NCBI RefSeq assembly: GCF_030406325.1
Contig: NZ_JAUEQY010000031.1
Location: 79,562-143,561, forward strand
DNA from: Actinomadura sp. DC4
GTDB taxonomy: Bacteria; Actinomycetota; Actinomycetes; Streptosporangiales; Streptosporangiaceae
DNA: 64,000 nucleotides
Direction of reading: 5' to 3'
Of the stretch, positions 8,869 through 18,597 are shown in pieces; within the stretch, counting starts at the first letter, position 1; each line of letters starts with the position of its first letter. Position numbers and translations under genes: made by a program. The notes beneath the pieces are model-generated. The model worked only from the letters and a program-made list of their open reading frames with translations, made no database searches and was not told the DNA's origin.

Positions 8869-9741
8869 ATGCGCTCTCACCTGCTCGCCGCCGCTCTCGT
8901 CCTCGTCTCGCTGAGCGGATGCTCCAAGACGCCCGCCCGGACCGCGACGGCCCCCACGCCCCAGGACGGAGGAGCCTTCACGCGCCTCGAACAGCGCTAC
9001 CACGCCCGCCTCGGCGTGTACGTGACGGACACCGGCACCGGCCGTACGGTCACGTACCGCGCGGACGAACGCTTCGCGTACGCCTCCACCGCCAAGGCCC
9101 TCTCCGCCGGCGTCCTGCTCGACCGCGCCACGGACGCCCGGCTCGACGCGGTCGTCCACTACCGGAGCGCCGACCTCCTCGACTACGCGCCGATCACCAG
9201 AAAGCACGTCCGTACGGGCATGAGGCTGCGCGACGTCATCGCGGCGGCCCTGCGCTACAGCGACAACACGGCGGCCAACCTGGTCGTGGACCGGATCGGC
9301 GGCCCGCACGGCCTCCAGACGGCCCTGCGCGCCCTGGGCGACACGACGACGCACGCCGACCGGCGCGAGCCCGCACTCAACGAGACCGCCCCCGGCGACG
9401 TCCGCGACACCAGCACCCCGCGCGCCCTGGGCACGGACCTGCGCCGCTTCGTCCTCGGCGACGCCCTGCCGCAGGGCCGGCGGACGCTGCTCACCGGCTG
9501 GCTCGTGGCCAACACGACCGGCGGCCCGTACATCCGGGCCGGGATCCCGGCCGGCTGGAAGGTCGGCGACAAGACCGGAAATGCCGGTTACGGCACCCGC
9601 AACGACATCGCGATCGCCTGGCCGCCCTCGGGGTCCCCGGTCGTCATCGCGCTCCAGTCCGACCGCCGTACGAAGAACGCGGCCTCCGACGACGCCCTGC
9701 TCGCCGGCGCCACGAAGACGGCCCTCGCCGCCCTCCGGTGA
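8869..9741 (+). CDS. bla: Class A beta-lactamase, lipoprotein
   Basis: 290 residues. A hydrophobic signal ends in the lipobox LSGC (Cys18), so the mature enzyme should be membrane-anchored outside the cell. All class A motifs are present: S73-T-A-K76, S131-D-N133, E167-P-A-L-N171 on the omega loop and K235-T-G237. It should hydrolyse penicillins or cephalosporins. The ATG at 8869 follows a GAGAGGAAGG ribosome binding site and is preferred to ATG 8842, which lacks one. The divergent LysR gene and the intervening repeats suggest inducible expression. Confidence 0.95.
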   Translation: MRSHLLAAALVLVSLSGCSKTPARTATAPTPQDGGAFTRLEQRYHARLGVYVTDTGTGRTVTYRADERFAYASTAKALSAGVLLDRATDARLDAVVHYRSADLLDYAPITRKHVRTGMRLRDVIAAALRYSDNTAANLVVDRIGGPHGLQTALRALGDTTTHADRREPALNETAPGDVRDTSTPRALGTDLRRFVLGDALPQGRRTLLTGWLVANTTGGPYIRAGIPAGWKVGDKTGNAGYGTRNDIAIAWPPSGSPVVIALQSDRRTKNAASDDALLAGATKTALAALR

Positions 9742-9758
9742 GATGGCATTCTGGGGGA

Positions 9759-10592
9759 ATGCCGGACAAGATCAAGGTGGAGCTCGACGGCGTGCCGGAG
9801 ACGCTGCTGTGGAACCTCTTCCACCGGGCCGCCGAGGCCCGCCGCCCGGACGCGCTGCTGAATGATCCGCGGGCGGTCGAGCTGGTCGAGGCGATCGACT
9901 TCCCGTTCGAGAAGTTCGGGAAGCCGCAGATGGCGCAGTGGCACGCGCTGCGGGTGCTCTGTTTCGACCGGGCGGTGGGCCGGTTCCTCCAGGACCATCC
10001 CGGTGGCACGGTCGTGGCCCTCGGCGAGGGGCTGGAGACCCAGTTCTGGCGGGTCGACGACGGCCGGGTGCGCTGGCTCACCGTGGAGCTGCCCGAGACC
10101 GTGGACGTACGCCGGCGGCTGCTCCCGGACGACCCGCCCCGGCGCCGTACGCTGGCGGGTTCGGCACTGGACCTGGGCTGGACGGACGAGGTCGACCCGG
10201 CCGGCGGGGTACTGATCACGACGCAGGGCCTGCTGATGTACCTCCGGCCGGACGAGGTACGGTCGCTGATCGCCGCGTGCGCCGAGCGGTTCCCCGGCGG
10301 GACGCTGCTGTTCGACGCGGTCCCCCACTTCATGGCCGAGCGCAGCCGCGACGGGAGCCTGGCGGCCCGGAGCGAGTACACCGCGCCGCCCTGGCAGTGG
10401 AGCCTGGACCCGGGTGAGCACCGGGAGATCCTGAGCTACCACCCGAACATCGCCGGCGTCCGTGACCTGCGCTATCCCCGCGGCCGCGGGGCGCTCGCCA
10501 TCGCGCCCCTGGTCCACCGGATCCCCGTCATCCGCAGGCTCCGGATGCCGATCGTCGAGGTGCGGTTCGGCGACGGGGTCAGCGCCGCCTGA
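9759..10592 (+). CDS. Leucine carboxyl methyltransferase-like (PPM family) SAM methyltransferase
   Basis: 277 residues with the pattern of the LCMT/PPM family: RAVELVEAIDF near the N-terminus, the SAM loop VVALGEGLETQFWRVD, the acidic VELPETVDVRR and the later ITTQGLLMYLRPDEV. In actinomycetes such proteins often methylate small polyketide or other carboxylates; no target can be named. ATG 9759 overlaps a GGGGG run, and a CATTCT -10-like box lies 6 nt ahead, so the message may be nearly leaderless. The 3' end overlaps rsmB by 14 bp tail to tail. Confidence 0.85.
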   Translation: MPDKIKVELDGVPETLLWNLFHRAAEARRPDALLNDPRAVELVEAIDFPFEKFGKPQMAQWHALRVLCFDRAVGRFLQDHPGGTVVALGEGLETQFWRVDDGRVRWLTVELPETVDVRRRLLPDDPPRRRTLAGSALDLGWTDEVDPAGGVLITTQGLLMYLRPDEVRSLIAACAERFPGGTLLFDAVPHFMAERSRDGSLAARSEYTAPPWQWSLDPGEHREILSYHPNIAGVRDLRYPRGRGALAIAPLVHRIPVIRRLRMPIVEVRFGDGVSAA

Positions 10593-11943
10593 GCAGGGCC
10601 AGGAACATCGCGTCCGTGCCGTGCCGGTGCGGCCAGAACTGCGCGTACGGGCCGTCGCCGAGATCGGGCACGCCTTCCAGGTACGACGGGGCGTCAAGAC
10701 GTTCGACGTCCTCGCGCCGCCGGAGGACGTCGTCGACCACGACCCGTGTCTCGGCCAGGTGCGGCGAGCACGTGACATAGGCGACCACACCGCCCGGCCG
10801 TACGGCCTCCAGAGCCGAGGTGAGGAGGCTCCGCTGGAGCGGGCCCAGCTCCGCGATCGACTCCGGGCCGCGCCGCCAGCGCGCCTCCGGGCGCCGGCGG
10901 AGCGCGCCGAGGCCGCTGCACGGCACGTCGGCGAGCACCCGGTCGAAGGCCCCCGGCCGCCAGGCCGCCTGCGTGCCGTCCACGACGGCGACCGCCGCGG
11001 CCGGGCCGACGGAGCGCCGTACGAGCCGGGCGCGGTGCGGCTGCAGGTCGCAGGCCAGCAGCCGGGCGTCGCGCTCGCCCGCCAGCCCCGACAGCAGCGC
11101 CGCCTTGCCGCCCGGCCCGGCGCACAGGTCGAGCCAGCGCCCGTCCGGGCCGTCGAGCTCGACGCGGGTGAGAGCGAGGGCGACGAGCTGGCTCGCCTCG
11201 TCCTGGACGGCGGCGCGGCCCTCCGCCACGGCGGGCACCGCGGCCGGGTCGCCCTCGGCGAGGTAGGCGGCGTACGGGGAGTACGCGGCGGGCTCACCAC
11301 CGAGTTCGGCCACGGTCGAGCGGCCGGGCCGGGCCACGAGGGTGACGCGGGGGCGTTCGTTGTCGGCGGCGAGCAGGGCCTCGACCTCGTCCGCGCCGGC
11401 GGCGTCGCGCAGCGCGTTGACGATCCAGCGGGGGTGGCTGTGCACGATCGACAGGCGGCCGACCTCGTCGTCGGGCGCGACGATGGCCAGCCACGCGTCG
11501 CGGTCGCGGGCCGCCACCTTGCGCAGCACGGCGTTGGCGAACTTCGCCTGCCCCGGGCCGGACACCGAACGGGCCAGGTCGACCGCGGTCCCGACCGCGG
11601 CGTGCGGCGGGATGCGCGTGCCCAGGAGCTGGTGGCTGCCGAGCCGCAGGACGTTGAGCAGCGGCAGGTCGATCTTGGCGACGGGCCGGTCGCTGCACAT
11701 GCCGAGCACGGCGTCGTACGTGCCGCGCCCGCGCAGCGTGCCGTACGTCAGCTCGGTGGCGAGCGCGGCGTCGCGGCCGGACAGGCCCCGCTCGCGCAGG
11801 AGGGAGGGCAGCAGGAGGTTGGCGTACGCGTCGCGGTCGTCGACGGCCTGCAGGACGTCGAAGGCGGTACGGCGGACCGGGTCGCGGGGACGCTTGGGCT
11901 TGGGCTTGGGCTTGTGGGGTCCGGAGGATCGCTGCTGCGGCAT
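10579..11943 (-). CDS. rsmB: 16S rRNA m5C967 methyltransferase RsmB
   Basis: 454 residues. An N-terminal NusB-like RNA-binding domain (about residues 20-155) precedes the SAM domain with DLCAGPGGK, the catalytic-pair loop DVPCSGLG and YVTCSPH. It makes 5-methylcytosine in 16S rRNA. The N-terminal 20 residues are rich in Lys and Pro. The ATG at 11943 shares one base with the fmt stop (TGATG). A longer open frame reaching 12564 only shadows fmt. Confidence 0.95.
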   Translation of the reverse strand: MPQQRSSGPHKPKPKPKRPRDPVRRTAFDVLQAVDDRDAYANLLLPSLLRERGLSGRDAALATELTYGTLRGRGTYDAVLGMCSDRPVAKIDLPLLNVLRLGSHQLLGTRIPPHAAVGTAVDLARSVSGPGQAKFANAVLRKVAARDRDAWLAIVAPDDEVGRLSIVHSHPRWIVNALRDAAGADEVEALLAADNERPRVTLVARPGRSTVAELGGEPAAYSPYAAYLAEGDPAAVPAVAEGRAAVQDEASQLVALALTRVELDGPDGRWLDLCAGPGGKAALLSGLAGERDARLLACDLQPHRARLVRRSVGPAAAVAVVDGTQAAWRPGAFDRVLADVPCSGLGALRRRPEARWRRGPESIAELGPLQRSLLTSALEAVRPGGVVAYVTCSPHLAETRVVVDDVLRRREDVERLDAPSYLEGVPDLGDGPYAQFWPHRHGTDAMFLALLRRR

Positions 11944-12869
11944 CAGATCAGCGCGTCGCCCTCGGCCGGGCGCACGCCGCGCGCCCAGTCGGTCGCGGCC
12001 ATCCGCTGCTTGCCCTGCGGCTGGACGTCGCCGAGCCGGACCGGGTGGGAGCCGGTGCCCGCGAAGGTCTCGGTCTTGGTCACCCGCAGCTCGCCCGGGG
12101 CGAGCGGGGCCTCGTCGGGCGCCGGGCGTACGGGCCCGAGCTTGAGCCGATCGCCGCGGAACGTCGTCCAGGGCCCCGGCGCCGGCGTGCAGGCGCGGAC
12201 CAGCCGGTCGATGTGGTGCGCCGGCAGGCCCCAGTCGACGTGGGCGTCCTCGGGCGTGAGCTTGGGGGCGAGCGAGACGCCGTCGGCCGGCTGCGGGCGC
12301 GGCTCCAGCTCGCCCTCCTCGACGCCGTCCATCGTGGCCACGAGCAGCTGCGCGCCGGTCGCGGCGAGCCGCCCGAGCAGGTCGCCGCTGGTGTCGGTGG
12401 GAAGGATCGGCTCGGTCACGACGCCGTACACCGGCCCGGTGTCGAGCCCCTCCTCGATCTGGAAGGTCGCCGCGCCGGTGATCTCGTCGCCGTGCAGGAC
12501 CGCCCGCTGGACCGGTGCGGCGCCGCGCCAGGCCGGCAGCAGCGAGAAGTGCAGGTTGATCCACCCGTGCCGGGGGATGTCGAGCGCCACCGGCGGGATG
12601 AGCGCGCCGTACGCGACCACCGGGCAGCAGTCCGGGGCGATCTCGCGCAGCCGGTCGAGGAACTCCGGGTCGCGTGCCTTGGCGGGCTTCAGCACCTCGA
12701 TGCCGGCCTCGGCCGCGCGCTGCCCGACCGGGCTCGCGGTCAGCCGGCGCCCGCGGCCGGCCGGGGCGTCGGGGCGCGTGATGGCGGCGACGACCTCGTG
12801 CCGGGACTTCAGCAGCGCGTCGAGCGCGGGCACGGCGGTCTCCGGTGTACCCGCGAAGACGAGCCGCAC
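11943..12869 (-). CDS. fmt: Methionyl-tRNA formyltransferase
   Basis: 308 residues; formylates initiator Met-tRNA using 10-formyltetrahydrofolate. The N-terminal [14 protein letters not shown], the [19 protein letters not shown] catalytic loop and the DTGPV region are visible, with the family's OB-fold C-terminus. The GTG at 12869 shares one base with the def stop (TAGTG), so def, fmt and rsmB form a coupled unit. An upstream extension to 12935 is only the def reading overlap. Confidence 0.97.
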   Translation of the reverse strand: MRLVFAGTPETAVPALDALLKSRHEVVAAITRPDAPAGRGRRLTASPVGQRAAEAGIEVLKPAKARDPEFLDRLREIAPDCCPVVAYGALIPPVALDIPRHGWINLHFSLLPAWRGAAPVQRAVLHGDEITGAATFQIEEGLDTGPVYGVVTEPILPTDTSGDLLGRLAATGAQLLVATMDGVEEGELEPRPQPADGVSLAPKLTPEDAHVDWGLPAHHIDRLVRACTPAPGPWTTFRGDRLKLGPVRPAPDEAPLAPGELRVTKTETFAGTGSHPVRLGDVQPQGKQRMAATDWARGVRPAEGDALI

Positions 12870-13414
12870 TAGAGCGCCTTCCCGAACAGCTGGTGCGGGG
12901 AGTTCTTGATCACCGGTGGCTCGTCGCCGAACCACTCGGCCTCGCGGATCGCCTTCATCGCGGCCTTGCGCTGCTCGGTGTCGAGCCGGTCGATGAAGAT
13001 GATGCCGTCGAGGTGGTCGGTCTCGTGCTGGACGCAGCGGGCCAGCAGGTGGGTGCCCTCCAGGGTGATCGGCTCCCCGTACATGTTGAAGCCCTTGGCC
13101 ACGACCCCCAGCGCGCGCTTGGCCGGGAAGACCAGGCCGGGCAGCGAGAGGCAGCCCTCGTCGCCCTCCTCCTGCTCCTCCGACAGGTCCAGGGTCGGGT
13201 TGACGACGTGCCCGAGCTGCTCGTCCACGTAGTAGGTGAAGACCCGCAGGCCCACGCCGAGCTGCGGCGCGGCGAGCCCGACGCCGGGCGCCTCCATCAT
13301 CGTGTCGGACAGGTCCTGGACGAGCGTGCGCAGCTCCTTGTCGAAGTCCTTGACCGGGTCCGCCGGTGTACGCAACACCGGGTCACCGAACAGACGAATG
13401 GGCTTGACGGCCAC
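12869..13414 (-). CDS. def: Peptide deformylase
   Basis: 181 residues; removes the formyl group from new N-termini. All three deformylase motifs are intact: [16 protein letters not shown] with the metal Cys, and QHETDHLDG with the two metal histidines and catalytic Glu. The acidic insert around [12 protein letters not shown] and the C-terminal extension are usual for actinobacterial forms. It lies 47 bp after priA and is coupled to fmt. Confidence 0.97.
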   Translation of the reverse strand: MAVKPIRLFGDPVLRTPADPVKDFDKELRTLVQDLSDTMMEAPGVGLAAPQLGVGLRVFTYYVDEQLGHVVNPTLDLSEEQEEGDEGCLSLPGLVFPAKRALGVVAKGFNMYGEPITLEGTHLLARCVQHETDHLDGIIFIDRLDTEQRKAAMKAIREAEWFGDEPPVIKNSPHQLFGKAL

Positions 13415-13461
13415 GTACGGCTCCGATCACGTCTCGTATTGGGCAGGGAACAGTCTACGGT

Positions 13462-16314
13462 TCAGATCAGCTCGAGCGGGTCGACCCGGACGCGTACGAC
13501 GTCGGCGGTCTTTCGCGTGCTCCGAGCGGCCTGCGCGGTCTTGAGGAGCCGGGACAGGGCGACGCCGCGGGCCCGCTCGACGCGTACGAGGGCGCGCTCC
13601 TGGCCCTCCCCCACCTCGACCGGCCCGAGGACCTCGGCGTCCTTCGGCAGGTCGGCGGCCTCGACCAGCTCGCGAACGGACTGCGGGGTGCCGGTCAGGG
13701 AGGCCATCCGCACGGCGGGCGGGAAGCCGAGCTCGCGGCGTTCGGCCAGCTCCCGCTCGGCGTACGTGACCGCGTCCCAGCGGATCAGGGCCTGGACGGG
13801 CACGAGCGCGCCGTCCGCGAGGACGACGACGGGACCACGGGAGCGTACGAGAGCGGCGGCGTTCATCCAGCGGCGCAGCGCCTCCTCGCCGGCGCGCAGG
13901 TCGGCGCGGCCGAGCAGGACCCAGCCATCGAGCAGCAGCGCGGCGGCGTACCCCTTTTCGGCCACGGGCTCGGCCCCGGGCGTCGCGACGATCAGCGCGG
14001 GCTCGTTGCCGACCTCGGCGAGCACACCGTCCCGCCCGGACGTACGGATCGGGACGCCGGGGAAGGCACGGCCGAGCTCCTCGGCGGTACGCCGGGCACC
14101 GACGACGACGGCGCGCACCTGCCGCCCGCCGCACTCCGGGCACGCCCACGCGCCCGCGATCCGGCCGCACCAGCGGCAGTACGGCGCCGCGTGTGAGGAC
14201 CGCAGCGACAGCGGCCCTTCGCACTCGGTACAGCGCGCGGGGCCGCGGCAGCGGGAACAGGCCAGCGCCGGGACGTACCCGCGGCGCGGCACCTGGACGA
14301 GCACGGGTCCGTGCTCGAGCCCCTGCCGCGCGGTACGGAACGCCAGGTGCGGCAGGCGCGCGCTGCGTGCCGCCTCGTCGCGGGCGAGGTCGGCGTCGTC
14401 GCCGGAGGGCCGGATGTAGGCCATGGCCGCGCGCAGCCGCTCCCGGTCGGGGGTGAGCGGGTGCGCCCAGCCGGCCTGGACGAGTTGTGTGGCGTCGGTG
14501 GTGCGGGTGAACCCGCCGATGAGGGCGCCCGCCCCGGCGCGGTGTGCTCGGAGCGCGAGCACCTCACGGGCGTGGGGGTAGGGCGCGTGCGGTTCGGCGT
14601 GGACGTCGTCCCCGTCGTCCCAGAGCACGACGAGCCCGAGGTCCTTGACGGGCGCGAAGATCGCGGCACGCGTGCCGACGACGACGCGCACCTTCGCCCG
14701 GCGTACGGCGAGCCAGCGGCGGTAGCGTTCGGCTGGCCCGAGCTCGGCGGTCAGCGCGACGTGGCCGCCGGGCCCGAGCTCGGCGGTCAGCGCCTGGTCG
14801 ACGCGGGCGACGTCCCGCCCGTCGGCGACGACGATGAGCGCCCCGCGTCCGCCGGCGAGCGCGGCGCCGGCGGCCCGCGCGACGGCGGGCGTCCAGTCGG
14901 CCCCGGGGAGCGCACTCCATACGGCCCGCGGCGCCCGCCGCTCCTGGAGCGCCCCGAGGAAGGAGGGGCCGGCCGGATACGCCGCCCAGGGGCCCGGCTC
15001 GATCGCTTCTCGCGCCGTCGTGCCCGGGGTTCCCGGGCCGCCTGCGGCCGTCACTCCGGCGAAGCCGGAAGGCGGCTCCGTCGTACGGGCGGAGGCGCCT
15101 TCCGGCACACCGCCGGCCGCCTGTCGCCTGAGCGGCCCGGCGAGTGATGCGTCCACTTCGCCTCCGGCACGACCGGACCGCGAGGCGTCTTCCCCGTTGC
15201 CCGGCGCCTCTTCGCTCTCGTGACCAGCCGGCGTTCCGGCGTCCGCCACCGCACCCGCAGGCCCCGCCCCGGCGACCGGACGCGAAGACGCCGCCGGCCC
15301 CCCGGCGACCGCGCGGGACCGCGTCGCCTCGGATACGGCCCCCGAGGCTTCCGTTCCCTCGCCGCCGCCACCCGGCATCCCGACGTTCGCCGCACCGCTT
15401 CCGGGCACCGGCCCCGCACCCGCGATTTCCCCGGCAGCGGACCGCGTCGCCTCAGGCGGCGCGTATGTTCCGGTCTCGCCACCGTCGGCGGGCGGCGTCT
15501 CCGGCCGGCCGGCCGGCCCGTGCGCGGTGTCCGATCCCCCTGGGCCCGTTCCCCCGCCGCCGGAGGAGTGCTGTGTCCCGGCCTCTTCCTCTGCGGGCGG
15601 CGGCCCCGCGGCCTTCCCCACGACCGGTCGCGGAGGTGCCACCGGCTCGCTCCTCGCATCGCCGGGTTCCGGCACGCCCTCCGGCGCCGCTGCCCCTGCC
15701 TCGCGGCCACGGAGCGGGGGCGTCTCGGCGACCCGGCCTCCCGGCCCCGGCGTGCCGACCGCCGCCACGACGGAGCGCGGAGGTGCCTCTGGCTCGTCTT
15801 CGGTGTCGCCGGCGGGTGTCTTCGGTGTGTCGTTCTCGGCTTCGACGCGGGCGTGGCGGGGTGGGATGGCGAGGCGGAGTACGTCGGCGAGGGTGCCCGC
15901 GTAGCGGTCGGCGATCTCTCGTGCCAGGGCGGCGATCTCCGGGGTGAGCACCGGCTCGGGCGAGGTCACGCGTTCCAGGAAGGCGAGGCGGCCGTCGTGG
16001 TCGGTGTGGTCGACGCGTTCGAGCAGGTAGCCGTCCATGAGCTGTCCGGCGAACCTCACGCGCACCCGGCAGCCAGGCACGGCCGCGGCGTCCAGCGTCG
16101 TCGGGACCAGGTAGTCGAACGGGCGGTCCAGGTGCGGTAGAGACATGTCCACCGCCACACGCGCGATCGGGAGGAGCTCCGCGGGTTCGCGCTTGCCCTT
16201 CTTGGTGGCGCGCCTACGGCCGGCCGGCCGCTCCTCACCGGCTCCGGCGGGCACGGGTGAGACCGGGAGGTCGCCCATCCCGGGAAGCACGCCCGTCTCC
16301 ACGCCCTCGCTCAC
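13462..16314 (-). CDS. priA: PriA primosomal protein N' with a long disordered insert
   Basis: 950 residues against about 650-730 for most family members. The N-terminal 3'-DNA-binding domain (RVAVDMSLPHLDRPFDYLVP) and part of the winged helix are followed by about 280 residues rich in Pro, Gly, Ala and Glu (roughly 15000-15840), after which the helicase-lobe scaffold resumes. Paired cysteines of the zinc module remain (CSRCRG, CTECEG, CRWCGR, CPECGG). The helicase motifs look degenerate: WDDGDD stands where DEEH is expected, and I see no Walker A. Degenerate ATPase motifs are known for actinobacterial PriA. It may act as a structural loader rather than a helicase. Confidence 0.93.
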   Translation of the reverse strand: MSEGVETGVLPGMGDLPVSPVPAGAGEERPAGRRRATKKGKREPAELLPIARVAVDMSLPHLDRPFDYLVPTTLDAAAVPGCRVRVRFAGQLMDGYLLERVDHTDHDGRLAFLERVTSPEPVLTPEIAALAREIADRYAGTLADVLRLAIPPRHARVEAENDTPKTPAGDTEDEPEAPPRSVVAAVGTPGPGGRVAETPPLRGREAGAAAPEGVPEPGDARSEPVAPPRPVVGKAAGPPPAEEEAGTQHSSGGGGTGPGGSDTAHGPAGRPETPPADGGETGTYAPPEATRSAAGEIAGAGPVPGSGAANVGMPGGGGEGTEASGAVSEATRSRAVAGGPAASSRPVAGAGPAGAVADAGTPAGHESEEAPGNGEDASRSGRAGGEVDASLAGPLRRQAAGGVPEGASARTTEPPSGFAGVTAAGGPGTPGTTAREAIEPGPWAAYPAGPSFLGALQERRAPRAVWSALPGADWTPAVARAAGAALAGGRGALIVVADGRDVARVDQALTAELGPGGHVALTAELGPAERYRRWLAVRRAKVRVVVGTRAAIFAPVKDLGLVVLWDDGDDVHAEPHAPYPHAREVLALRAHRAGAGALIGGFTRTTDATQLVQAGWAHPLTPDRERLRAAMAYIRPSGDDADLARDEAARSARLPHLAFRTARQGLEHGPVLVQVPRRGYVPALACSRCRGPARCTECEGPLSLRSSHAAPYCRWCGRIAGAWACPECGGRQVRAVVVGARRTAEELGRAFPGVPIRTSGRDGVLAEVGNEPALIVATPGAEPVAEKGYAAALLLDGWVLLGRADLRAGEEALRRWMNAAALVRSRGPVVVLADGALVPVQALIRWDAVTYAERELAERRELGFPPAVRMASLTGTPQSVRELVEAADLPKDAEVLGPVEVGEGQERALVRVERARGVALSRLLKTAQAARSTRKTADVVRVRVDPLELI

Positions 16315-16977
16315 GCTCCCGTCCTACCAGACCCCCGAACCCCCGGCGCCCGCCCGCACCCGACGCGCCCCGTCGCGAGCCGGGCTTTCCGCGCCCACCC
16401 CGAGACCTCGGTGGTCCGCGTACGGGTGTCCCAGATCGAGTCCGGGTTCAGCTTGACGACGACGGAGCCGAGAGACCAACCCTGATCACCAGGGCGTACT
16501 TTCGTCGCCACCGCGCCGGAACCCTGCGCCACTACGGCCTGCTCGCCCGCGCGACCGAACGCAGGTCGCCCGGCGTACGACGGCCTCGTGCGGGAGAGCA
16601 CGCCGCCACGCCCCGGCGGCGTGTCGGATGGAGCCGCCGCCGGCCGATGAGCCTTCACGACCGGCGAACCCCAGACCGTCCCCGCCGAACGCGGGCGGGG
16701 CGGGGGCGAGCCCTGCGGATGGGGTGCCCCCGACGGCCCCGGGCCCGGCGCGGCCTTCCGTCACCGTCCCGCGAGCCGGAACCCACCCCAGCCACCCGCC
16801 CTCCGCATCGGCTCCCCCGACCACCGGCGAGCCGCAGCCCGCCCCGACCTTCGGCGGCGGCGCTGCGCGAATCAGGCGCGCCGGCCGCGGTGGCCCCGCC
16901 GCATCAGTCCGTCCGGCCCCCCGGCGCAGCCGGCTCAGGCGTGGCGCGAGTCCCACACCGCAGCTCACCCGAGGCGG
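16315..16977. other. Gene-poor spacer between priA and mmcQ-like gene
   Basis: About 660 bp without a convincing gene. Several overlapping open frames on both strands encode only Pro/Arg/Gly-rich low-complexity sequence, and none has a good ribosome binding site. The priA promoter should lie in its left part. It may be the scar of the insertion that placed the P450 and mmcQ-like genes between metK and priA. Confidence 0.5.
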
Positions 16978-17337
16978 CTACACGCCCTCGCGGGTGGCGG
17001 TCAGGGCGTACGCCGCCGCCACCTTCTTCGGTACGGCGCCGCGCCAGGCCTCCAGGACCAGTTCGTGCATCTCCTCGACCTCGATCGCCGCCAGCCGTAC
17101 CTCGATCCAGTTGAACCGCTGGTCCGAGACCCGTGGCATGAGGAACTTGCCCGGCTCCGCGGCGATCACCGCCTCACGCTCCTCCTTGGGGAAGCCGCAG
17201 CCCATCGTCGTCTCGTCCCGCGAAATGGAGACATAGACGATCCGGCCGATGCGGAACTTCACCCGGTCCCGGATCAGATGCTCCTCCGACCGCGGCAGTG
17301 TGGACGCGAGCCGCCGGATGTCGTCGACCGTGACCAT
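16978..17337 (-). CDS. MmcQ/YjbR family DNA-binding-like protein
   Basis: 119 residues matching the MmcQ/YjbR (CyaY-like) fold, with the family patterns VKFRIGRIVYVSIS, a lysine/glycine loop and SDQRFNWIEVRL near the C-terminal half. Function is unknown; DNA binding is assumed from the family name. ATG 17337 follows a GAGAGGGGG ribosome binding site and is preferred to an upstream ATG at 17367. It lies 48 bp downstream of the P450 gene, so the two probably share a transcript. Confidence 0.85.
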   Translation of the reverse strand: MVTVDDIRRLASTLPRSEEHLIRDRVKFRIGRIVYVSISRDETTMGCGFPKEEREAVIAAEPGKFLMPRVSDQRFNWIEVRLAAIEVEEMHELVLEAWRGAVPKKVAAAYALTATREGV

Positions 17338-17385
17338 GCCCCACCCCCTCTCCCGCCCACCATCCAAACACCGCCCACCGACACT

Positions 17386-18597
17386 TCACGCGAACGAGAC
17401 CGGCAGCCGCTTCGGCCCCCGCAGGCTGGCGACCTGCCACTCCAGGTCCTCGTACGGCACGGCGAGGGCGAGGTTCGGCAGCCGCCGCAGGACCGTGCCG
17501 ATGGCGACCTCGCCCTCCAGCCGCGCGAGGGGCGCGCCCAGGCAGTAGTGCGGGCCGTGGCCGAAGGCCAGGTGGGCGTTGTCGGTGCGGGTGACGTCGA
17601 GCCGGTCCGGGTCGGCGAACCGGCCCGGGTCGCGATCCGCGACGGCCGTTCCGATCAGCACGGTCGCGCCGCACGGGATGGTCACGCCGCCGATCTCCAC
17701 GTCCTCGGTCGGGAAGCGTATGACTCCGGGGCTGACCGGGCCGTCGTAGCGCAGGAGCTCCTCCACCGCGCCCGGCAGCAGGCCCGGGTCGTCGCGCAAC
17801 AGCTTGAGCTGCGCGGGATGGGCGAGCAGGACCGCGACGCCGCCGCCGATGAGGTTGACGGTCGTGATGTACCCGGCGACCAGCAGCAGGAAGGCCATGG
17901 AGACCAGCTCGTCCTCCGACAGGCTGTCCGCGGACGAGTCGCGCGTCATGACGAGCGCGCCCAGCAGGTCGGCGCCGGGAACGGCGCGCTTGGCGGCGAG
18001 CAGACCCTGCAGGTAGGTCCACATCTGGTTCCAGGCCTCGTCCGTGGCGTCCTTGTCGACGTGGTCCGGATGCTGGGTGAGCATCCGGTCCGTCCACTTC
18101 TGGAACTCCTGGCGGTCCTCGACGGGCACGCCGAGCAGTTCGCTGATCACGGTGACGGGCAGCGGCAGCGCGAGGTCGGCGACCAGGTCGGCACGGCCGG
18201 CCGGAAGAACCTCGTCGACGAGCGCGTCGGTGATCTCCTGGACGCGGGGCCGCAGCGCGGCGACGCGGCGGGCGGTGAACGCCGCGGAGACGAGGCGGCG
18301 CAGCCGGGTGTGGTCGGGCGGGCCGACGCGGATCATGCTGCGGGTGAACGAGTCGCGCTCGGCCGTGGGCAGCTGGTCGAGCAGCCGCGTGTCGGCTGCG
18401 TCGCGCAGGTCGCTGCTGAACCTCGGGTCGGAGAAGGCGGCGAGCCCGTCCTCGTACCGGGTGATCAGCCACGCCTCCACGCCGCGGACCGTGGCGACCC
18501 GCCGTACGGGGCCCTCCTCGCGCAGCGCCTGGTAGAAGGGGAACGGATCCGCGACGAACTCCGGGTCGTCGTACGGGAACACCGTCGGCTCATCCAT
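17386..18597 (-). CDS. Cytochrome P450 with altered I-helix
   Basis: 403 residues, a soluble bacterial P450 of the CYP105/107 type. The heme loop FGHGPHYCLGAPLAR places the thiolate at Cys352. The EELLR (ExxR) motif is present. In the oxygen-activating I-helix the sequence is A241-G-Y-I244-T-T, where relatives have A-G-x-E/D-T-T, so the acidic residue of the acid-alcohol pair is replaced by isoleucine. No ferredoxin or reductase gene is adjacent. It is probably a horizontally acquired specialised enzyme, since it breaks the conserved metK-priA link. Confidence 0.93.
   Translation of the reverse strand: MDEPTVFPYDDPEFVADPFPFYQALREEGPVRRVATVRGVEAWLITRYEDGLAAFSDPRFSSDLRDAADTRLLDQLPTAERDSFTRSMIRVGPPDHTRLRRLVSAAFTARRVAALRPRVQEITDALVDEVLPAGRADLVADLALPLPVTVISELLGVPVEDRQEFQKWTDRMLTQHPDHVDKDATDEAWNQMWTYLQGLLAAKRAVPGADLLGALVMTRDSSADSLSEDELVSMAFLLLVAGYITTVNLIGGGVAVLLAHPAQLKLLRDDPGLLPGAVEELLRYDGPVSPGVIRFPTEDVEIGGVTIPCGATVLIGTAVADRDPGRFADPDRLDVTRTDNAHLAFGHGPHYCLGAPLARLEGEVAIGTVLRRLPNLALAVPYEDLEWQVASLRGPKRLPVSFA

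Noticed and set aside
12845..14419. 524-codon open frame on the plus strand
   Set aside because: Opposite def and priA; Ser/Arg-rich shadow.
16486..16968. 160-codon minus-strand ORF between priA and the mmcQ-like gene
   Set aside because: Gly/Ala/Arg-rich without domain or ribosome binding site, overlapped by other frames of equal quality.
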